This document shows positions 22,460 through 33,924 of a stretch of DNA of 64,000 nucleotides, piece after piece. Under the pieces are notes generated by a model. It did no database searches. It worked only from the letters and a program-made list of their open reading frames with translations, and was not told the DNA's origin. The stretch spans positions 79,093,299-79,157,298 of the forward strand of contig NW_026622763.1 of assembly GCF_023065955.2 (NCBI RefSeq), read 5' to 3'. The DNA comes from Ursus arctos. Taxonomy: Eukaryota; Chordata; Mammalia; Carnivora; Ursidae. Positions within the stretch are counted from its first letter, which is position 1, and every line of letters starts with the position of its first letter. Made by a program: the position numbers and the translations under genes.

Positions 22460-23160
22460 AGGCCTGGATATCTGGAGCCCAGAATGAGAACACTGAAGAA
22501 GACAAAATAGCAGAGTGAGGGCTTCTTAAAGAAGAGACCAAAGGTGGGGTATCATCCCCTTCATAAAGGGATCCCCTTAGGCTCCCTCTTGTACATAGGT
22601 TTCAGTTTCTAGATTTGTCCCCATCTTATTTACACTGAATCCTGTGCAGGACAATTTCATTGGTGACCTGTAATGGCCTCATGTTCCATTCACAAATACC
22701 TTCCCCAGAACATTCATGGCTGTGTTGTTTTACCCACAGCTAAAAGCAAAATAAGATATTTCAACATTCCTAGAAAGCAATCTTCAAATTATACCTACAG
22801 AATATGTTATGATTTAAGAAAATTCTAGCTTCATTTTTCCTATTCTTGACTATATATGTGATATTAAAAAAACTATTGATAATTACCCCCCGTTTTAGGT
22901 ATTTGAAATCCAGGGGCATGGTGGATTTTAATGGCAAAAGATAGACTATTTTTACATTCTTCCCTGTAGAAAACACTCTAAAAAAAAGGATTCTTACTGA
23001 GTTTGCCAGTTCTACAAGTTATACATATTTGTAGCTTTCAACATTAGAGATTCAAACATTAGAGAAGTGTATAAACAAGATAGTGGTGTTCCCCTCTTCC
23101 CCTCCCCATAATCCTGTTCTTCAGCGTGAACCATAGTGAATAGCTGGGCAACTCTTCTCT
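22460..23160. other. No recognised feature
   Basis: Unique-looking sequence with no gene or clear repeat. Confidence 0.4.
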
Positions 23161-23164
23161 CAGA

Positions 23165-23275
23165 CTTTTTATTTTACAGAGCACTTTCACATACTTCATC
23201 TCATTGAAAGCTCACAACAGCAGTATTCAATTATAAATGTGAGATTGGGGAAATTGTTTTCCAGTGAACTTTAAT
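23165..23275 (-). repeat. Probable MIR fragment, antisense
   Basis: AGAGCACTTTCACATACTTC and ATCTCATTGAAAGCTCACAA followed by GTGAGATTGGGGAAATTG fit the inverted MIR core, at low similarity. Confidence 0.5.
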
Positions 23276-23289
23276 AACCTTCTCACAAA

Positions 23290-26200
23290 AGGGAGCTACC
23301 ATGACTGACTACCTTCTATTCACATTTTTGCAAACCCAGGCTGGGATTGATTCACTGTGACCTTTCCTGCTCAATTCATATAGCAAAGAGCAGACTGGGC
23401 TGTGGAGAGCAGAATCAATCCAAAATCTGCTAAGCATTTGGGTTCTATCAGCTACAGCCTTAGCTAAACACAGAACATTTGCATGGGTAATAGATAAAGA
23501 TGGAGCAGTCTTCCAAAACACTATAAAGGATGCTTCTTCAAGATCACTAATAAAGAAAAATGTGGGGCTAGCTGGTCTAAACTCTGGTATAAAATTGAGT
23601 TCAAATTGGAGTAAATTGTGGTATTTCCTCCCATAGAAGTAGGTAGAGATAGACTGAACACACCAATTACCACTGGAGATAAAGTAGCAGCTCTCCAATT
23701 AATGGAATAAAACAAGTCCCCCCAGGCTAACAGCATAGTCTTGGGGTTAGCTGCTTAATTAGTGGGCTCTTTGTTCTAATAGATCTTTTAGATAAGATCT
23801 TGAAATCAAGTCGGATGAGGGGAGGAGGGAATTGGAGAGAGCTTGGAGTCTTAGGTGAACCTGGTTACCATATTTTTAAACTAGACTAATGGAAAGATAA
23901 GGACCTTGATTCCAAAGAGCCAAATCCACCTTATCTCTTGAATTAGTTTGTGTATAATGAACTGTTTATTTTGGCCTGGGAAGTTGCTTCAGTGAACCCA
24001 TTATGATGGCCAAGGACTAACCATGATTAAATTTCCCTCCAAGGACAATTAAAGGATAGTAAATATCTTTATCTTCCTCCAGTTTCCAAATCATGAGCAA
24101 AAATATTTACGAGGTAAAATCTTTATTACTGTGGCTTTAACCCTTGGTGCTTGCATGCTTTAGCTCTTCGGTCACAACCAGTAGCAGGAGGAAGTGGTGA
24201 CGCAGTGGATTTGATTTCCACTGAAACAAAAAGCAGCAAGTCTCTGAGCTCCCTGGGCACTGAGCAAAATGCTGAGTGACTTGGAATAGTGTGACCTAGC
24301 TTAAAATGTTGTAATGGCCCCTCTAGTGATTCATGTCCACACAAAACAAACAGCTATCTTTCTAACCCTTCACAGCCTAGGCGGGGCCTCCATCACAGAG
24401 CAGCCTTTGGTCGGCTCTGCCGGCTTTGATGATGCAACTCTGGCAGCCAGTCTAAGAGAGAAAAGGACATTCGGGGAATTTTAAGTGGCTTGGATCAGCA
24501 GTTGTCATGTACAATTGATGTTCATTTATATTTCACTAGCCAAAATCTAATGCTGCCCAAAATTGGGAAAGAAATATTTCAAATACTAATCAGGTCCAAT
24601 CCTGCTTTAATGTAAAAAATGAGCTGTCCTACCTTTTTCAATCGTAGTCTCAGAAGGGAGATTTAATGTTTCCTGACAGTGCTTTAAATACTTTGCTGTT
24701 CAGACTTCAATGAATCCACAATAATTATATCAGTTAAACAAGCTTGGTTTTTCCAAAGCTGTTTCAAGCTGAGGGTGCTTTTGAAATCCTTATCTTGGCA
24801 TTCATCCTTTGATACCATGTTTAATAGAAGAAGGGCTAATACTCAGATGGATCACCACTTAACTATTTAACCCGTTTACCTATTAGTTGTTTTTGTTTTT
24901 TGTTTTGTTTAGACTATCAACTCCGTATTCTACAGTTTCCCAGCCTCCTCCCTTCCAGGAAGCTTAACTGAACAGAATATAGGAACCATATGCTATTCCC
25001 AGTGGAGAGTTTCAGGGAAGGCCCAGTGGTTTTTAATTCCCAGAAGATCAAGCAATGAAGACGTCAGTAGATTATCATTAAGAACTGACTTAACATTTAG
25101 TGTCCAACTCAGCCTTTTATAAGAGCTTTTATGTTGTCATTTCTATGAAGGAGCTTAAAAAAATATCTTTGTTTCACAGATAAAGTGTGAATTATCAATA
25201 TACCATTGTTTTAGGGAGAAAAAGTACCAGCATCTCTAGGTGGAAATTAGTTCTACCCATCCCTCATGACTCCCTCAAGATGTCTAACAATTTCATCATA
25301 ATTTTGGCTTCAGTCAGCATTCATTCTTACTGAACCACACTCTCCATAAAATGAGATCTTCTCGATCTGTTGTATTGGCAATCTCTAGATTGCCTTTACA
25401 ACGACTGAACAAACAAAAGAACAAACAAAAGTTGAGAATGATTTTCCTTCAGAAGAGCAGCCAAAGTGCACTAGACACATTAACATAAAACCATAATGCA
25501 AGTGTAGGAAGCAGAAGACTTTTCCCCCGTGTTGAGTGGAGCAGTGAGCCCAGCCTCCTGGAGAAGCATGAAAACGGTAGCTGCAGATGCTCTTTATTTG
25601 TTCAGATGACCGCTGAATTTCCACAGCAGAATCTGTCTTAGCTTCTTTGAGAGTATAAACAATACCCCTACAAACCAGTGATCACATGTGGGAACCCTTT
25701 TATTGTTTTTCCATAAACAATTTTCCTGTATAAAAACAGATTAGAAGTCATGGAGTGGATGCTTACTAATAACAAAAGAAATTATCAAAGGGATGAACAT
25801 AAATGGTTATAAAAGAGCGGGTCTTGCATAACACAAACATTACAGGGTCAAAATATAGGAGACATCATAGCAAACAAGGTTTGCTTTGAACTTCTCATTC
25901 AACATTTAACATGTTTTCTCTTAATTTTCTAATAAACAACTTTTGTTATTTTACATTTGACCCTTATAAATCCAAACTTTCATAATTTTGCTCTGTTTTT
26001 TAATTCTGCCATATCCATTTACATGATGCTCCAAGATTCATATCAGGAACTAAATTTGTTATTTTCACTTTCAGTGGGAATTCTTTTGATATTAATAGGC
26101 TGTTTTAGAGAAAGTTACTACTTAGGCAGCGAGTCTGGACTGGTTGTAGGATTATTGCTAAATTGGGATATTATAGTGGTAAAACTTCCAAATGGGGGAG

Positions 26201-27318
26201 TCAGAGGACACAATCTAGTTCTAATTTTGCTCTTTATTAATTGCATGAGCTACTTAATAGGGTATATTTTAAACTTCCCACTACATTTTATAGGAAGTAT
26301 ATGTGTACGTCGTTAGATTAAGCTATGCGTAAGGGTGGTCATTTGCCCAAACCAAAACTTCACTCCTTAGGTGTCATCAACTAGTCTTCTAATCCACTAG
26401 TCTAACCAGCCTCCAGAGGTGCTTTCTAGCAAAAAATCAGCTATCTTAACCTTCTAAAAACACCACCAGAATATCCTTAATTAGCATAATTTCTGTTAAA
26501 AATGGCTTTTCATTTGTAGGATTAATGTGTGTCAATTAGCATTAAGGATGTTAGAAATGGGTGAAACTGGTTGAAATGGAGATTTTAAAGATACATGGAT
26601 TGTATAAAATATTCTAGAGACTTTCCTCACCTGTATAAACAGAATAAGAACCTAGAAAACCTGGTGGCCTGTACCCTTAGGGATATTGTTTCCTAGCTTG
26701 TCCTGTGTCTAGCCATTGACTCAACCCTCAGTCTACTGTTGGCCTGATATCTACTATATCAGACTACAATCTTCTATGTTATATAAGCTGTTTTGTGCTC
26801 GCTTCCTAATAAATGTTTAATATGCATCTTTATGAGTGGCTAGATTTGGCCAGAGATTTAGTTTCAATATAAACTGGTAAAGAGGTTGTGTGGAAGATAG
26901 TTACTCCTCATTTATCTCTAATTTTTGGTGGTTCCCATTATCCACAAAGTAACTTTTATAATATTGCCCTTCACTCAGCATTGATTTCTCTTTAGCCCTG
27001 TCCCAGAAATTTGTGATGTCACCCAGGTGCCTATGGGCAATTAAGAGGTAATAAACTCAAAGATCTCCAGGCTATAGGCTCAGAGGACTTCAGCGGGATT
27101 CAATGCATTCATAGGGTTCTCCTGGGTTAACAGTCCCTTTAGGCCTCAATAGTTTGATCTGACAGTTGCTTGGTCCTTGCCCCAGGTCCCAGAAGCAGTT
27201 AGGATTTCTCTCCAGGGTCTTCAGTTCTCTGGAGTTTGATCAATATTTCCTGTAGACTGTTTCTTCCACAGGGCCGTGGTCAAACCCTTTGCTATTTGCC
27301 CATAAGAATAGAACACAG
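23290..27318. other. 4-kb repeat-poor island
   Basis: I see no Can-SINE, L1, LTR or MIR that I can support here. Frames such as the 119-codon hydrophobic one at 25957-26316 lack any familiar motif and lie in AT-rich DNA. In a window this full of repeats the absence is notable and suggests selection against insertion, for example a cluster of conserved non-coding elements around 24450-25700. The 26980-27310 part could be an unrecognised LTR. Confidence 0.45.
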
Positions 27319-27533
27319 GGCGGGGGGGGGGGCAGTCCTTGGGTGGCTCAGTCGGTTAAGCATCCGACTGTTGATTTCAGCTCAGGTCATGATCTCAGGG
27401 TCATGAGATCAAGTCTCACATCAGGCTAGCACTGGGTGTGGAGCCTGCTAAAGATTCCCTCTCTCCCTCTCCCTCTGTACCTCTGCACCCTCTCTCCCTC
27501 TCTTAAACAAACAAACAAACAAACAAACAAAAA
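27319..27533 (+). mobile_element. Can-SINE, older subfamily
   Basis: It begins with a G run (27320-27332) in place of the usual GGGGCGCC, then GGGTGGCTCAGTCGGTTAAG, GCTCAGGTCATGATCTCAGG and a (CAAA)n tail. ACACAG occurs on both sides as a short residual duplication (about 27313-27318 and 27535-27540). Confidence 0.88.
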
Positions 27534-27567
27534 AACACAGATTGGACATCCTGGGGCCATGTCATAG

Positions 27568-27607
27568 ACAGAGATAATGATGATGATAGTGATGGTGGTG
27601 GTAATGA
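27568..27607. repeat. (GAT/GGT)n simple repeat
   Basis: GATAATGATGATGATAGTGA followed by TGGTGGTGGTAATGAC. Confidence 0.8.
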
Positions 27608-27619
27608 CTATTAATATGA

Positions 27620-27900
27620 TTTCCACATGACAAAAACCTATGTCTCCATGGATTGCTTGGCTGCACATGAAATAAAACTCAAGAAGTATTGGCTTAAACC
27701 ACTAAGTTTTTTTCCTAGGTATACTACAGCTAGAGTTGGGCAATCTAAAATTGTAAAGGCGTCAGTGATGCTATCAATGACCCAAATTCTATCTGCCTGC
27801 TCTGTCATCATTAGTTTGTGGCCTTGTCCCCATGTTTTCAATATGGCTGCAGCACCTCCAGGCATACAATGCAGAAGGAGAGAGAACACAGGCCTTTCAC
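27620..27900. repeat. Unclassified old MER/LTR-like repeat
   Basis: TTGTGGCCTTGTCCCCATGT, CAATATGGCTGCAGCACCTC and CAGGCATACAATGCAGAAGG resemble a motif seen in several old mammalian MER/LTR elements. Frames on both strands (27627-27965 and 27638-27889) overlap here and are not credible genes. Confidence 0.4.
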
Positions 27901-28025
27901 AAAATAACAGTTTGCCTTCTTATTCAAGAAAGAAAGATTTCTCTGGGGAAATTCATTTGTATTAACATAGGCCAGAAGTTTGTCATCCTCTAGCTGCAAG
28001 GGAGTTCGGAAAGGGGATAATTTTA

Positions 28026-28241
28026 TTTTATTTTTTTATTTTTATATTTTTTAAAGATTTTATTTATTAACTTGATAGAGAGAAACAGCCAGTGAGAGAG
28101 GGAACACAAGTAGGGGGAGTGGGTGAGGAAGAAGCAGGCTCCCAGTGGAGGAGCCTGATGTGGGGCTCGATCCCAGAATGCTGGGATCATGCCCTGAGCC
28201 GAAGGCAGACGCTTAACAACTGCGCCACCCAGGCGCCCCCA
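28026..28241 (-). mobile_element. Can-SINE, young subfamily, antisense
   Basis: T-rich start, AAAGATTTTATTTATTAACT, CAGCCAGTGAGAGAGGGAAC and the end GCCACCCAGGCGCCCCCA. Target-site duplication of 18 bases at 28008-28025 (GGAAAGGGGATAATTTTA) and 28242-28259, with one mismatch. Confidence 0.95.
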
Positions 28242-28419
28242 GGAAAGGGGGTAATTTTAACAGGACATATCACCATCCTGAACAAAATGAAATTCTGACA
28301 GGAAGGAAAAAAGGGGAATGGATATTGACAGGCAACTAGTAGTACTTACCATTCCCTATTACCATTACTATTTAGCAGTCAATTTAACAGATAATTTACA
28401 TACTTACCATCTCTAACAT

Positions 28420-28515
28420 GACCCATCAACCATTTTCCACAGGATGAAACTGAGCATCACAGACTTTTAGAAACTTGACCAAGAAAGTGGCAAATTCATG
28501 ATTTGAATCTAGAAC
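28420..28515 (-). repeat. MIR fragment, antisense
   Basis: TTTCCACAGGATGAAACTGA, CTTGACCAAGAAAGTGGCAA and TTTGAATCTAGAAC match the inverted MIR core in order. Confidence 0.55.
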
Positions 28516-28534
28516 GTCATTCATAGCAATAGTA

Positions 28535-28795
28535 ATCATAGTTAACATTGGTCAAATACTTGCCGTGGGTCAGATATTCTGCTAGGTGTTTTTTTATGTG
28601 TGTGAACTCATTTCCTCCTCATAGAATCCCTCTGAAGAAGGTGCTTTTATTGTCCTCACTTATCAGATGAGGATACCAAGTCTTGGAGAAGTGAAGGGAC
28701 TTGCTTAGAGTCACACAGATTATAAGAAGTGAGGCTTGAGTTTAACTCAGTTCTGTGTGAATCCTTAGCTCTTGACCGCTCTACTACACAGCTTC
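28535..28795 (-). repeat. MIR SINE, antisense, nearly full length
   Basis: TCAGATATTCTGCTAGGTGT, GAACTCATTTCCTCCTCATA, CTTATCAGATGAGGATACCA, GACTTGCTTAGAGTCACACA and TCTTGACCGCTCTACTACAC appear in the order of an inverted MIR from tail to head. Confidence 0.8.
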
Positions 28796-28799
28796 TGCA

Positions 28800-29325
28800 A
28801 AACTCACTCATTCAAACTGTAAACACTACCACCACAATGCTAGGGTAGGCACCAAAAGAACAAGCCAATGGTTAAATACCAATAAGGTAGCTAATAAGTA
28901 CTCCACTTAGAAGGATTAAATAGAGGAGAATCCCTGAGAATGGAAGCTGAAGATACAAGAAATAGCAAGAAAATGATTGAGGTCCAAGCTTATGTTAGCT
29001 CTGTACCAGAATATGCACTTCATGTTTTTCCCCGATACAAAGGGCCTCTTTTTCTGCATTGGTGTGTATTCTTGATGAAGTCATGAGGAAATATCTATCA
29101 CAGAAGATGACCATTGCTTGTTGCCTATCCAATAACCATTCTCCATTCATTACTAACAGAATCCCCATCTTACCAAGAGCAACATTAGACTCGGTTAAAA
29201 TGATTCACTTCCACAGATTTCACTGCCTCTATGCGGTGGCCATATGGCACAAAGCTGGCCAATGTAAGTACAGTCTTTTGGTTAGGGCTTCCTGAAAAGT
29301 TATGTTTATCATTGAAAAAAGACAA
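28800..29325. other. No recognised feature
   Basis: Unique-looking. It ends just before the U6-like sequence and shows no PSE or DSE that I can support. Confidence 0.4.
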
Positions 29326-29329
29326 GCTT

Positions 29330-29435
29330 GCGCTTGCTTTGGCAGCACAGATACTAAAATTGAAATGATACAGAGAAGATTAGCAGGCCCCTTGGACAAA
29401 GATGACATGCATATCTCTGAAGCATTCCATATTTT
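29330..29435 (+). pseudogene. U6 snRNA-like pseudogene
   Basis: About 106 bases align end to end with U6 snRNA, the spliceosomal RNA that pairs with the 5' splice site and U4. The 5' stem-loop (GCGCTTGCTTTGGCAGCACA), the ATACTAAAATTG segment, the ATACAGAGAAGATTAGCA box with the ACAGAGA motif intact, and the GAAGCATTCCATATTTT end are all visible. It has roughly a dozen and a half substitutions, including in the region just downstream of ACAGAGA (GGCCCCTTGGACAAAG). I see no TATA box at about -30, and the T-run at the end is only four long. It is most likely a retroposed copy rather than a working gene. Confidence 0.88.
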
Positions 29436-30049
29436 GCACAGTTCCCAGAGGTCACTTGACACTTTGTTGGTTAATACCAAGGAAACTACATGAATCAAAG
29501 CACATCATGTGGCATCCAATGTTGAAATTGTAATTTTTCCCTACAAAAATTGAGAAAGAGGGAGGGAGAAAGTGACAAGCTCAGCTCACTCCTTTTTTGC
29601 CCTTTATTCCTTCCTCTTCTTCGGGCCTGGAATACTGTTGTGATGTCGAGTGGGGCAGCAGCCATCTTATGAGCATGAAGATTATAATCTCACACTAAGG
29701 ATGGCACAGTGGAGAGAGAAACATCTGCTTAAATGCTAAGTCCCTGATAACATTCCGGAGCCTCCATACCAGCCTATTTCTGGATTTGTGACGATTTATG
29801 AAAAATAGACTAGTTAAGCTGCTGTTGTGTTGTGGTGGTGTTATTGTTACATGAAGCTGAAAATTACTGATAGAGATGGCCATGCTATTCTCCACTTCAA
29901 TCGGATTTATTTTTGGTTTACTACCAAAGTCATCTCCAGGTAGGGCATATCATTGTCATTGCTTCCGCTTTGACTGCATGGGGGACTAGGTGTGATGCTA
30001 ATTAGTCTGGAAGGAGTGGGTTTACAGCTTCTTTCTTTGCACTAAAGAA

Positions 30050-30200
30050 GGCCTCAGAGTAATAAAGTGACATTGTGCAAAGAACAGAGGCTTTGGCAAT
30101 CTAATCTTCGTGACAATTTCACTCACTCTCTATGATCTTCAGCTTTCTTATCTCTACAATGAAGACTCTACTATCTACTTTAAATATTTACTAAGTGGTG
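30050..30200 (+). repeat. MIR SINE fragment
   Basis: AACAGAGGCTTTGGCAATCT, GATCTTCAGCTTTCTTATCT and CTACAATGAAGACTC keep the MIR order, at low similarity. Confidence 0.5.
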
Positions 30201-30756
30201 CGTGAAATGCCTAATTCAAGTGGTACATATGTGTACAGTTGTCTTTATTATGAACTCCCCTCACTAATACAAATGGAACAAATCACCTTATCCTTTCCTC
30301 CTTCTTTCTCAATGCATCCCTCGTCTTCTTGTTATAATGTTCTTCGGCAAAACATCTGCCCCTAGAGTTTGGCCTTGGTTTTCATTTTATCCGGATTTTG
30401 TATGCTTAAAAGAAGTGGGTGGAAAAGGAATTGGGGAGAAGGAAAAGGTCCATAGAGGATGACCCTCGGCAAGGACGACTCTGCTGTTGGGCAGAGGAAA
30501 ACCTACAAGAAGACAGCATGCAAACATCTCCCCCTTCCTCGGAACTTCCTTTCTTCCCCATGTGAAGATGAAGACCCAAGTTCGTGACCATATCTATAGG
30601 TTCACAAAGTATATCAACATTTTTAATTAGAGTTTTTAGTGAGAGCTAAGTCTTCTGACATGTGCTCTTAGAATAAAGTCATAATCATCTATAGTACATA
30701 TTTATAATACACACATATATATGCCACATACATATTTATATATAACATTGGAGTCT

Positions 30757-30770
30757 GTTACCATGGCAAC
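30757..30770. promoter_or_regulatory. Perfect RFX X-box palindrome
   Basis: GTTACCATGGCAAC fits the RFX-family X-box consensus (GTNRCC, 0-3 spacer, RGYAAC) on both half-sites with no gap mismatch. RFX proteins bind such sites in ciliary and neural enhancers and in MHC class II promoters. Here it sits in repeat-poor AT-rich DNA with no nearby promoter, so an enhancer role is the likelier reading if it is used at all. Confidence 0.6.
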
Positions 30771-32629
30771 TATTGCGGTACTAACAAATTAAGCATTGTG
30801 ACTTCACTGTAATAAGAAAAAAGAAATTCAAATGAAACACCAAGCATTTGTTTAAGCACAAATATCCTTAGTAATTAAATACACAGAATCAATACAGAAA
30901 ACCACAAATTAATGTTTAGAAGCCTTTTCTAATATGAAACCTGGCTTTGCTGTTGTTTTCCCTTTCCCACTGCATTACATTATACATCTTTATAAATTAA
31001 GTTCGGCACCGGGTTAACAAGAACAGATCTGCTGTATTGGAGCTCTCATACCCCGCAAAGCTCAGCTTTCATTCTAAATAGTTACACCTTCCACAGTCAG
31101 TGAGAAAGATTTTATGGCTCTTTTTATTCATCAAAAAGAGGACTTTTAAAAAGAAAGCTCAAATGTGAAGTTGGTCTTACATCCACTGTTTCATTCAGAC
31201 AACATGTAGAACTACCCCTGGGGTTTTGAATACATTAACATCCTTTCACAATTAACCCTAATAGGACAAGTGTAGCATTTTTTTTTCCAAGCAGATATAT
31301 TCAAAGCTGAAAAATACATAGTGTTTAAATAGATCTCATTATATCAGCTACACCAAATCTCTCCTCTTTATATACAGAGAATTGTACCTCTTTTCACTGT
31401 CATGCAACATTAAAATAGGAAGGCATACACAAGGATGACATGGATTTGACAAAAAATTAATGATTTGTACATCACTTTAATGCTTCGAATCTGCAATTCA
31501 TGTATGCTAATTAGTTCATAATGGGCTGTTGAAGAACAGAACTCATCCTGCTGCTTCCCGAGTTTCTGGAAGCTCTGATTCAGCGCAGACTTGCCTGGTT
31601 GCCTGCTGGATTCTGGGCTGTAACCCGGCAGATCTATGAGAGCTTTTCCCCCTCACACACACAATTGTTTCCTGGATGTGGTGCTTTAATCTATCAGAGT
31701 TACGATGGCATATCTCAAATAAGTGGTTCCTGGGTGCCACGGTTCATACCAGGAGCGGTAGCACGGCACCGCTCTAGCCAGATGATCGATTCCTGGGTTT
31801 TAGGCTGTCAGGCTATACCTCAGAGGGCAGCTGTCAGCTTCCCAAATGGATGAAGTTGCATTATGCAGCACATTTTGAAAATATATGTACAACTTTTTTT
31901 TTTTTAATTTATTTACAGATTAAAAAAGGCTGTAAAACTTAGAGAGAGGAAACAAAGAGGGGCACGGAGAGATCAGATATCTTCTCTTACTGTGAAATCG
32001 TGTATATCTCCCCAGTGCAAGAAAAGCAGCTACCGAGTCCCTTTTTCCTCTGGTCTTTGTGCTGTTGAGGTGGAGACAGACCGTCACACCAGCAGGAGAG
32101 TGTGAGGCTGAACCGCTTCACAAACCAAAGGTAAAAACCAGGGCTTGCTGGAAGCTGCGAGATTTGAAAACAAGTTGCTCTGTTTTTACTGGAGAGAAAA
32201 CTGATTTTGCCTGATCTCATGATAGCGGCCTGACCCAATGTGTTTCTCGTATCACATCTGCTGATCTGTACACCCAGCGGCTGCGCATGTCCAGACAGGA
32301 GACTACACAGAGGAAACAAGCACTAAATTCGCTTCTAGGTTTGAAGTATCAGAGGCCTGATGCCTGAAAATTTCTCTTGAAGTCTCCAAAGTGAAAATGC
32401 ATTTAATTTTTAAAAAAAAAGGTGTTTTTTTTTTTTAATTGGAAATTTGAACTAGTGGTCATAATGGAAGAATGGAGCCAGGCCAGGGGAAAAATTACTC
32501 CCAATGTAGTTGAGCTATTAATGGATTTTAGATGATCAGGAATACATACTTTATGAACATGCAGAATAACGTACACTAAAAGAGAGTTTAAAAGTGATCG
32601 AGTTAATAAGAATTATTTTGTTTATAGTT

Positions 32630-32712
32630 TTATTTAAGGTCTTTATACAAGCAAGGAGGTAGAAAATGTACAAATAAGAATAGGTGTTTAATAAATGTTG
32701 AATGAATGAAGG
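32630..32712 (+). repeat. L2 LINE 3' tip
   Basis: AATAGGTGTTTAATAAATGT followed by TGAATGAATGAAGG is the terminal tip of L2 on this strand. Confidence 0.6.
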
Positions 32713-32737
32713 ATACTCTTCAAAAAATGTTGTGACT

Positions 32738-32947
32738 TGGGGAGCATGAGTGACTCAGTTGGTTGAATGTCTGACTCTTGATTTTAGCTCAAGTCATGAT
32801 CTTGGGGTCATGAGTTCAAGCCCCGTGTCAGGCTCTATGCTGGGTATGGAGCCTGCTTGTGATCCTCTTTCTCCCTCTTCCTCTGCCCCTCCCCTTGCTT
32901 GAGCTCTAAACAAACAAACAAACAGACAAATAAATAAATAGAATCTT
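32738..32947 (+). mobile_element. Can-SINE, older subfamily
   Basis: GGGGAGCATGAGTGACTCAG head, AGCTCAAGTCATGATCTTGG, then a (CAAA)n(TAAA)n tail. Target-site duplication AAAAAATGTTGTGACT at 32722-32737 and AAAAAATGTTTTGACA from 32948, with one or two mismatches. Confidence 0.93.
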
Positions 32948-33159
32948 AAAAAATGTTTTGACATAAGGAATACATGAAATGATATTCCTACCTTAGAGGC
33001 TGCTCATGGCTATCTAGTCAGCACCAGGAAAACTCACAGAGATGTAGACAGTGATGACAACATTTGATCTGCATTGGACATCTGAATAACACTTCTTGTG
33101 AAGGAAACCAAACCACAAACTTAAAGCTCCCTCCGCTGGTTGGGTTATTCAAATCTGTA

Positions 33160-33685
33160 GATTTTAAGTTGTGTTTGGTAAACATGTAGGAATATGATGG
33201 TTGTTGGGTCATTTAGTAGATGTATGCTTAGCTTTTTGAAAACTGTTTTCCATAGTGGTTGTACCATTTTACATTCCTGCCAACGGTGTATGAGAGTGCC
33301 TGTTCCTCCATATTCGTGCCAACACCTGAAACCTTTTAAGTTTGGATAGTCTAGTAGGCATGTCATTAGATCTTGCTATGGTTTCCATCTGCATCTTTCT
33401 CATGAGTAGTGATGTTCAGCATCTTTTCATGTTCTTATTTGCCATCCATATATTTTCTTTGGTGAAGAAACTCTTCAAATTTTTTGCCTGTGTTTTACTT
33501 GTTTGTCATTTTAAATTATTATTGTCATCAAGTTTTGAGAGTTCTTTATACATTCTGGATACAGTCTTTTATCTGATATATAATTTGCAAATATTTTCTC
33601 CTAGTCTGTGTCTTCTCTTTTCATTCCCTTAGCCTACTTTTTGAAGAGCAGACATTCTTGATTTTGATGAAATTATATGTCATAC

Positions 33686-33690
<5 letters not shown>
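33160..33690 (-). mobile_element. L1 ORF2 fragment, antisense
   Basis: AACTGTTTTCCATAGTGGTT, CCTGCCAACGGTGTATGAGA, CATCTTTCTCATGAGTAGTG and TCTTTATACATTCTGGATAC are reversed L1 ORF2 and late-ORF2 words in order. The frame at 33342-33632 reads the wrong strand and is not a gene. Confidence 0.85.
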
Positions 33691-33718
<28 letters not shown>

Positions 33719-33750
33719 ATAGTGTGTGTATATATATATATATTTTTTTC
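33682..33750. repeat. Compound (AT)(AG)(TG)(AT) microsatellite
   Basis: Consecutive AT, AG, TG and AT runs ending in T6. Confidence 0.9.
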
Positions 33751-33751
33751 T

Positions 33752-33924
33752 TTTGGTTTCTCCTTTCCCCAATCAGTCTGCTAGAAGTTTATCTATTTGA
33801 TTATCTTCTCAAAAAATGGATTTTGTTTTCATTAATTTTTATCCATTGTTTTTCTATTTCCTTGAATTTTGCCTTTATCTTTATTATTGTTACACATTTC
33901 ATTTGCTCTTCTTTTCTACATCTT
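33752..33924 (-). mobile_element. L1 fragment, antisense, earlier ORF2 region
   Basis: GAAGTTTATCTATTTGATTA, CTTCTCAAAAAATGGATTTT and TCTATTTCCTTGAATTTTGC resemble an upstream part of ORF2 read in reverse. It is interrupted by the SINE at 33925 and resumes at 34132 (CTACATCTTAAGGTGGATGC). Confidence 0.7.

Larger units (their letters stand above)
29440..32625. other. 3.2-kb repeat-poor island with possible regulatory DNA
   Basis: Only one old MIR (30050-30200) is visible in this stretch. The 30600-31500 part is AT-rich and full of words typical of vertebrate developmental enhancers (TAATTA-like AATTAA, GTTACCATGGCAAC, CTAATTAG). The 31550-31860 part is richer in CpG. The frames at 31599-31853 (plus) and 31987-32319 (minus, 110 codons) have no recognised domain. 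Function is inferred only from the absence of repeats and the motif content. Confidence 0.45.

Noticed and set aside
25957..26316. 119-codon hydrophobic frame that could pass for a membrane protein
   Set aside because: AT-rich DNA gives many Leu/Ile/Phe codons by chance. There is no motif, signal or context.
29330..29435. Functional U6 gene
   Set aside because: Too many substitutions, no TATA box at about -30 and no clear proximal element, and a weak terminator.
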